From contig DATKCN010000120.1 in the NCBI GenBank assembly GCA_035513175.1, positions 1-34,307 on the forward strand: a stretch of 34,307 bases of DNA, in the 5' to 3' direction. Under the pieces are notes generated by a model. That model saw only the letters and a list, made by a program, of their open reading frames with translations, had not been told where the DNA came from and ran no database searches. A program made the position numbers and the translations under genes. This document shows positions 30,580-34,307 of the stretch, piece after piece; position 1 is the first letter of the stretch; each line of letters starts with the position of its first letter. The stretch is from DATKCN01 sp035513175 (GTDB taxonomy: Bacteria; Chloroflexota; Chloroflexia; Thermomicrobiales; CFX8).

Positions 30580-30585
30580 TAGAAT
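30580..30585 (+). promoter_or_regulatory. nth -10 element (possible leaderless transcript)
   Basis: TAGAAT ends seven bases before ATG 30593, so transcription would begin at or next to the start codon. No Shine-Dalgarno lies upstream of the ATG and no -35 is evident. Both fit a leaderless mRNA. Confidence 0.4.
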
Positions 30586-30592
30586 CGCGGAC

Positions 30593-31270
30593 ATGGCACG
30601 CGTTCGCCGACAAATCAATGGTCCTGACGCGTCAGTGGTCGTCGACGCGCTGCGCAGCTCGTACGGCCCGCCCGTGCGGCGCGCTCCCCGACCCGCGATC
30701 GATGAGCTGATCATGACGATTCTGTCGCAGCACACGTCCGACATCAACACGGAGCGGGCGTATACCTCGCTCAGAGCACGGTTCCCGAGGTGGGAAGATG
30801 TCGCAGACGCGGCCGTCGAGGACATCGCCGATGCTATTCGATCTGGCGGACTGGCGAACGTCAAGGCGGTCACAATTCACTCGGTTCTGTCCACGATCCT
30901 GGAACGGACCGGGGGGCTTGACCTCGACGCACTCGCGCTGATGCAGACTCACGACGCGCTGGCGTGGCTGACATCGCTACGAGGCGTCGGTCCGAAGACG
31001 GCGGCGTGCGTGCTGCTGTTCAGCATGGACCGTCCGGCGATGCCCGTAGACACACACGTGCACCGTGTGTCCTTGAGGCTGCGGCTCGTGCCGCCTGGAA
31101 CGAGCGCTGAGCTTGCCCCGGCGCTGCTCGAAGCCTGTATCCCGCCAGATTCGATGTATGATGCGCACATGCTACTGATCCAGCATGGTCGGGTCACGTG
31201 CAAGGCGAGAGCGCCACGATGCGGGACATGCGTGCTTGCGTCGCGCTGCCCGAGCGCCGGAATTTCGTGA
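30593..31270 (+). CDS. nth: Endonuclease III (HhH-GPD, Fe-S DNA glycosylase/AP lyase)
   Basis: The enzyme excises oxidised pyrimidines and cleaves at abasic sites. The 225-residue product shows the helix-hairpin-helix LTSLRGVGPKTAACVLL with catalytic Lys135, the following Asp153 in PVDTHVHRV, and a C-x6-C-x2-C-x5-C 4Fe-4S loop (Cys203, 210, 213, 219). ATG 30593 matches the family start; the frame is open upstream to 30488, but that part covers the pyrC promoter. It heads a + strand group of five genes. Confidence 0.93.
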   Translation: MARVRRQINGPDASVVVDALRSSYGPPVRRAPRPAIDELIMTILSQHTSDINTERAYTSLRARFPRWEDVADAAVEDIADAIRSGGLANVKAVTIHSVLSTILERTGGLDLDALALMQTHDALAWLTSLRGVGPKTAACVLLFSMDRPAMPVDTHVHRVSLRLRLVPPGTSAELAPALLEACIPPDSMYDAHMLLIQHGRVTCKARAPRCGTCVLASRCPSAGIS

Positions 31271-31289
31271 TCGCACGGTGAGGTCATCG

Positions 31290-31952
31290 ATGAGGGTTCG
31301 ACACACCGAGGTCTTCATGGTCCGGCACGGACAGACGGACTCCAACGCGGCGGGCCTGTTCCATGGCGTGACAGACGTCCCACTGAACAAGCACGGATTG
31401 CGGCAGGCGGAGCTTGTCGCACAGCGGGTGCAGGTCATCGACGAACTTCGGTCACTGCACTCGAGCCCGCTGCAGAGGGCTCTGGCCACCGCCCAGGCTA
31501 TCTCGACAGGCATCGGTCTCACCCCGCGCCTTCATCCCGGGCTGGCAGAGATGGACTTTGGCGCGGCGGAAGGACTGGTGCTGAACGAGATGCTCGAGCG
31601 ATATGCCGACATTACCGCGCGGTTCCTCGATCTCGACGACGACGAAGCACGATTCCCAAACGGCGAATCGCGCCGCGAATTCCACATACGCGTTCGCGAA
31701 ACCCTGGATCACATTGTCTCGAGCCACGCGGGCGAGCGAATTCTCGTCGTGGCCCACGGTGGGGTGATCGGATCGGCGGTTTCGCAGATTCTTGGCGACA
31801 ACCCGAACGATTGGCAACGGTACGCCGTCGACAACTGCAGCGTGACCCATATCGAACTCGCGTCGAGCGGACCTATCACCCATCTGCTGGGGGATGTCGT
31901 CCACCTGGAACAGTTGCGCCTCGATGACGATGCGCCGGCGGCAGGTCGATGA
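31290..31952 (+). CDS. Histidine phosphatase superfamily protein
   Basis: The 220-residue product has the phosphohistidine motif VRHGQTDSN (Arg12-His13-Gly14), the second catalytic region (Glu in LAEMDFGAAEG) and the second histidine in VVAHGGVIG. These define the phosphoglycerate mutase-like clan. It is shorter and less specific than true mutases. Candidates are CobC/alpha-ribazole phosphatase, a broad sugar phosphatase or 2,3-PG-independent relatives, and the sequence does not decide. ATG 31290 with GTGAGG upstream; GTG 31278 is an in-frame alternative. The next gene overlaps by 4 bp. Confidence 0.88.
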   Translation: MRVRHTEVFMVRHGQTDSNAAGLFHGVTDVPLNKHGLRQAELVAQRVQVIDELRSLHSSPLQRALATAQAISTGIGLTPRLHPGLAEMDFGAAEGLVLNEMLERYADITARFLDLDDDEARFPNGESRREFHIRVRETLDHIVSSHAGERILVVAHGGVIGSAVSQILGDNPNDWQRYAVDNCSVTHIELASSGPITHLLGDVVHLEQLRLDDDAPAAGR

Positions 31953-32731
31953 GCATGCGTGTGACCGTGCTCGGCGGCGCGGCGGCGTGGCCCAACGCGG
32001 GGCAGGGATGTTCGGCATACCTCGTGCAATCAGGGGCACAGTCGATTCTCATCGACTGCGGATCTGGAGCCGTGCAGGAACTGCGCAAGCACGTCGATTA
32101 CACCGCGATCGACGCGATTCTCATTTCGCACTTTCATTCGGATCACGTGCTCGATCTGGTCGCGTATCGCTACGGTCTGTTGTACGGAGTCCGGCAGAAA
32201 AGCCGTCAGATCCCCGTCTGGCTTCCGCCTGGTGGTCTGGAGCGCATGAGAATGCTTGGGGACGCTTTTGACGGGCAAGGAGAGCGATATGACACGTTCT
32301 GGGACGCGGCATTCGATCTCCGCGAATACGATCCCGAGTCTCCGCTGGAATTGGGCTCAATCACGATGACGTTCGCGCCGACACAGCACTTCATCGAGTG
32401 TTACGCCATGCGCCTGGAGCATTCCACCGGGCGCGTGGTCGCGTACTCGGCCGACACAGGCGCGATCGAAGGTCTTGTCGAGCTGTTTACCGGAGCGGAT
32501 CTCGGAATCATCGAGGCAACGCTGGAAGCGCATGGCGAGACACCACTGGAGTGGCGCGGCCACCTGACGCCGGAGGACGCCGGACGGCTCGCAGCCCTGG
32601 CCAGGGTCGACCGGCTGGTGCTTACGCATTTATGGCAGGAGCGGTCGGAGGACGCCGTCGTGGCCGGCGCACGAACGGAGTTCGACCGTGATATCCGCAT
32701 CGCGACACCTGGACTGATACTTCGTGTCTAA
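31949..32731 (+). CDS. MBL-fold metallohydrolase (RNase Z/AHL-lactonase-like)
   Basis: The 260-residue metallo-beta-lactamase-fold enzyme has the HxHxDH metal motif at His61, His63, Asp65 and His66 (SHFHSDH). The other expected ligands are present: a His in APTQHFIECY, the Asp of AYSADTG and the final His in LVLTHLW. The form is closest to RNase Z-like and cyclic-nucleotide phosphodiesterase-like members, but the exosite arm of RNase Z is absent, so tRNA processing is uncertain. ATG 31949 overlaps the preceding stop (ATGA). Confidence 0.85.
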   Translation: MSMRVTVLGGAAAWPNAGQGCSAYLVQSGAQSILIDCGSGAVQELRKHVDYTAIDAILISHFHSDHVLDLVAYRYGLLYGVRQKSRQIPVWLPPGGLERMRMLGDAFDGQGERYDTFWDAAFDLREYDPESPLELGSITMTFAPTQHFIECYAMRLEHSTGRVVAYSADTGAIEGLVELFTGADLGIIEATLEAHGETPLEWRGHLTPEDAGRLAALARVDRLVLTHLWQERSEDAVVAGARTEFDRDIRIATPGLILRV

Positions 32732-33644
32732 CGGGGACGCATGGTTTCGGATCGGCCACGTCACACACGCTGACGACAGGACAGGATGCACCGCGATCGT
32801 GCTGGACAGTCTGTCGCCCGCGGCGGTCGACGTGCGTGGCGGATCTCCGGGTACGCGGGAAACGGCCCTGCTTGCCGATGGCATGCTCGTGGGACGCGTG
32901 GATGCAATCGTGCTGACGGGCGGAAGCGCGTTCGGTCTGGCCACGGCTGACGGTGTCATGAGATACCTGCGGGAGCAAGAGCGCGGGGTCACAACGAGCG
33001 CGGGGTCAGTTCCGATAGTCCCGGCGGCGGTCATCTTCGATCTGGGCGTGGGAACCCAACGTCACCCCGACGCGGAGGACGGCTACGCGGCGGCGAGTGG
33101 CGCCGTTGCTGCCAGCATCGACGCTGGCCGTGTTGGAGCGGGGACGGGAGCGACGGTTGCCAAGCTGGGCGCGCGACCCGGCATCGACGCGGGACTGGGC
33201 ATCGCGACGGTGACGACGCCCGTCGGATCCGTTGCGGTTGTCATCGTGTTGAATGCCGTGGGCGACGTCGTGAACGCGCGCACCGGGGACTGGCTTGCGC
33301 GCGCCGTCGATCCACAATCTGCCGGCCGATCAGGGCGTGAGATCGCTCTGTCGGGCGCCGCTGAAGCGCGTGAAGCCGAGAACACATCCATCGGGGTGGT
33401 CCTCATCGACGCCGATGTGGACCGCCGGACCCTGTCACGGTGCTGCGTCGCGGCGCATGCGGCGCTCTCGCGCTGTGTCGTCCCGTCGCACACGATTGTC
33501 GATGGGGACACGATGTTCGCCGTCGGCCGGAGGATGGGCGCGTTGGATGCGCTGGACGTGCTGGCATTGACGAGCGCGGTCGAGATCGCGGTTGAAAGGG
33601 CGATCGCAAGCATCTTCGCCGGCCGCGACGAGCGCGTTGCGTAA
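32724..33644 (+). CDS. P1-family (DmpA-like) peptidase
   Basis: The 306-residue product matches the S58/P1 (DmpA, L-aminopeptidase/D-esterase) family. The N-terminal segment ends in DVRGGSPGTRET, followed by AIVLTGGSAFGLATADGV. The autocatalytic cleavage/nucleophile site is the N-T-S/T-I-G-V motif at about 220-225 (Thr221 is the likely nucleophile in ENTSIGVV). Such enzymes process themselves into two subunits and cleave N-terminal residues of peptides or amino-acid amides. The GTG 32724 start overlaps the MBL gene stop by 8 bp. It has no signal peptide, so it is cytoplasmic. Confidence 0.88.
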   Translation: MSNGDAWFRIGHVTHADDRTGCTAIVLDSLSPAAVDVRGGSPGTRETALLADGMLVGRVDAIVLTGGSAFGLATADGVMRYLREQERGVTTSAGSVPIVPAAVIFDLGVGTQRHPDAEDGYAAASGAVAASIDAGRVGAGTGATVAKLGARPGIDAGLGIATVTTPVGSVAVVIVLNAVGDVVNARTGDWLARAVDPQSAGRSGREIALSGAAEAREAENTSIGVVLIDADVDRRTLSRCCVAAHAALSRCVVPSHTIVDGDTMFAVGRRMGALDALDVLALTSAVEIAVERAIASIFAGRDERVA

Positions 33645-33716
33645 CCAGCCGCATGCGATACTCAGTGGAGTCCGTGGAGCCAACCGCGCATCGATGAAGC
33701 TTGCTGGTGGCATTCA

Positions 33717-34307
33717 ATGAGAATCTCAGTTGCGGCTGGCGCGATGATGTTCTACCCCGTGAGGTCCATGCTGTTGATTTCCCGCCGCGCGGGATTCAGA
33801 CTGGTGGAGCTGTTGCTCACACCGACCATGCTTCGAGTGGGACCGGAACACTACCAATGCATCGCTGACGACGCTGGGATCGACATCGCGAGCGTGCACG
33901 CGCGTCTTCACTACCGCGATGTCGGGCTTGACGAGAAGATCGAGTCCGATCGCCGGTCAATCAGATTTGCGGCACATATCGGCGCGTGCGAATGTCTGGT
34001 CCTGCACACCCCGATGTCTCGTTCCGGAGACTTGTCCGATGTGCGACTATGGCTCGACGCACTATGCGCTGAACGAGACCGGGCTCGGCCGTCTCTCCGC
34101 CTCGCGATGGAAAACCGAGCGGACAATCACGACGGAACGACGCAACAGCAGCTCGACAGTCTTGAAAGGCTGCGAGTCGTGGCGAGCGAGTGGGGAGCTC
34201 ACGTAACACTCGACATCGCGCATGCCGCGAGCTTCGGCGTCGATCCCGTAGTTGCAATCGACACGGTTGCGCCGCGGCTCGTCAACGTTCACCTGAGTGA
34301 CGCGCGA
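33717..34307 (+). CDS. Sugar phosphate isomerase/epimerase, N-terminal part (3' truncated by window)
   Basis: An ATG at 33717 (GGTGG six bases upstream) opens a frame of 197 codons that is still open at the window end. Translation gives a xylose-isomerase-like TIM barrel of the AP-endonuclease-2 superfamily. Metal/substrate features follow in order: Glu31 in LVELLL, His61/His65, the MENR motif, the LDIAHA motif, and a final NVHLSDA strand. The specific sugar substrate cannot be told. The gap from the P1 peptidase is 72 bp, so it may belong to the same transcript. Confidence 0.82.
   Translation, partial: MRISVAAGAMMFYPVRSMLLISRRAGFRLVELLLTPTMLRVGPEHYQCIADDAGIDIASVHARLHYRDVGLDEKIESDRRSIRFAAHIGACECLVLHTPMSRSGDLSDVRLWLDALCAERDRARPSLRLAMENRADNHDGTTQQQLDSLERLRVVASEWGAHVTLDIAHAASFGVDPVVAIDTVAPRLVNVHLSDAR

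Overview
The window looks like ordinary chromosome of a GC-rich bacterium (roughly 60-65% G+C by eye). I infer a member of the Chloroflexota, perhaps near Thermomicrobia. The reasons are the gene mix (DarA/YaaQ-type c-di-AMP receptor beside tmk, a Ycf45-like AAA-R3H protein, a DEDDh exonuclease fused to the UvrC front half, class I dihydroorotase with carA-carB) and very frequent TTG/GTG starts with clear Shine-Dalgarno sequences. This is inference from family knowledge; there is no rRNA to confirm it. I see no insertion sequence, prophage, CRISPR array, tRNA or rRNA. No gap without a gene exceeds 300 bp.

Layout. 1-8485 (+): the 3' end of a DapA-family gene, a small GlsB/YeaQ-type membrane protein, a three-gene ABC exporter (ATPase, FtsX-type permease, HlyD-type adaptor), a lone AAA ATPase with an N-terminal helical/winged-helix-like region, and ftsH. 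8719-10239 (-): recO, then a PH/SHOCT membrane protein. 10479-11336 (+): NAD kinase. 11305-21577 (-): a ten-kilobase same-strand run, in transcription order DEDDh-UvrC fusion, family-4 uracil-DNA glycosylase, ftsK, recR, an unrecognised GNAT-like protein, AAA-R3H protein, tmk, darA and a zinc-ribbon membrane protein. Several of these overlap by 4 bp. 21742-24018 (+): ligA and a 71-residue coiled-coil protein. 24065-30397 (-): the pyrimidine operon pyrC-carA-carB-pyrE. 30593-34307 (+): endonuclease III, a histidine phosphatase, a metallo-beta-lactamase-fold hydrolase, a P1-family peptidase, and the 5' part of a sugar-phosphate isomerase/epimerase cut by the window end.

Two themes stand out. 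First, DNA repair and chromosome processing are concentrated here (recO, recR, UDG, DEDDh-UvrC, ligA, ftsK, nth). The ftsK promoter and the divergent uvrC-like/ligA promoter region share a 15-base element identical at 13 positions, with the core TGTACGWACA. It covers promoter elements in both places, so it is a candidate operator of a common, possibly damage-responsive, regulator. Second, the pyrimidine operon begins with a recognisable promoter, a leader of about 135 nt, and a perfect terminator hairpin with a U-tract ending about 20 nt before the pyrC start. No same-strand gene lies immediately upstream, so this is very likely a transcription attenuator.
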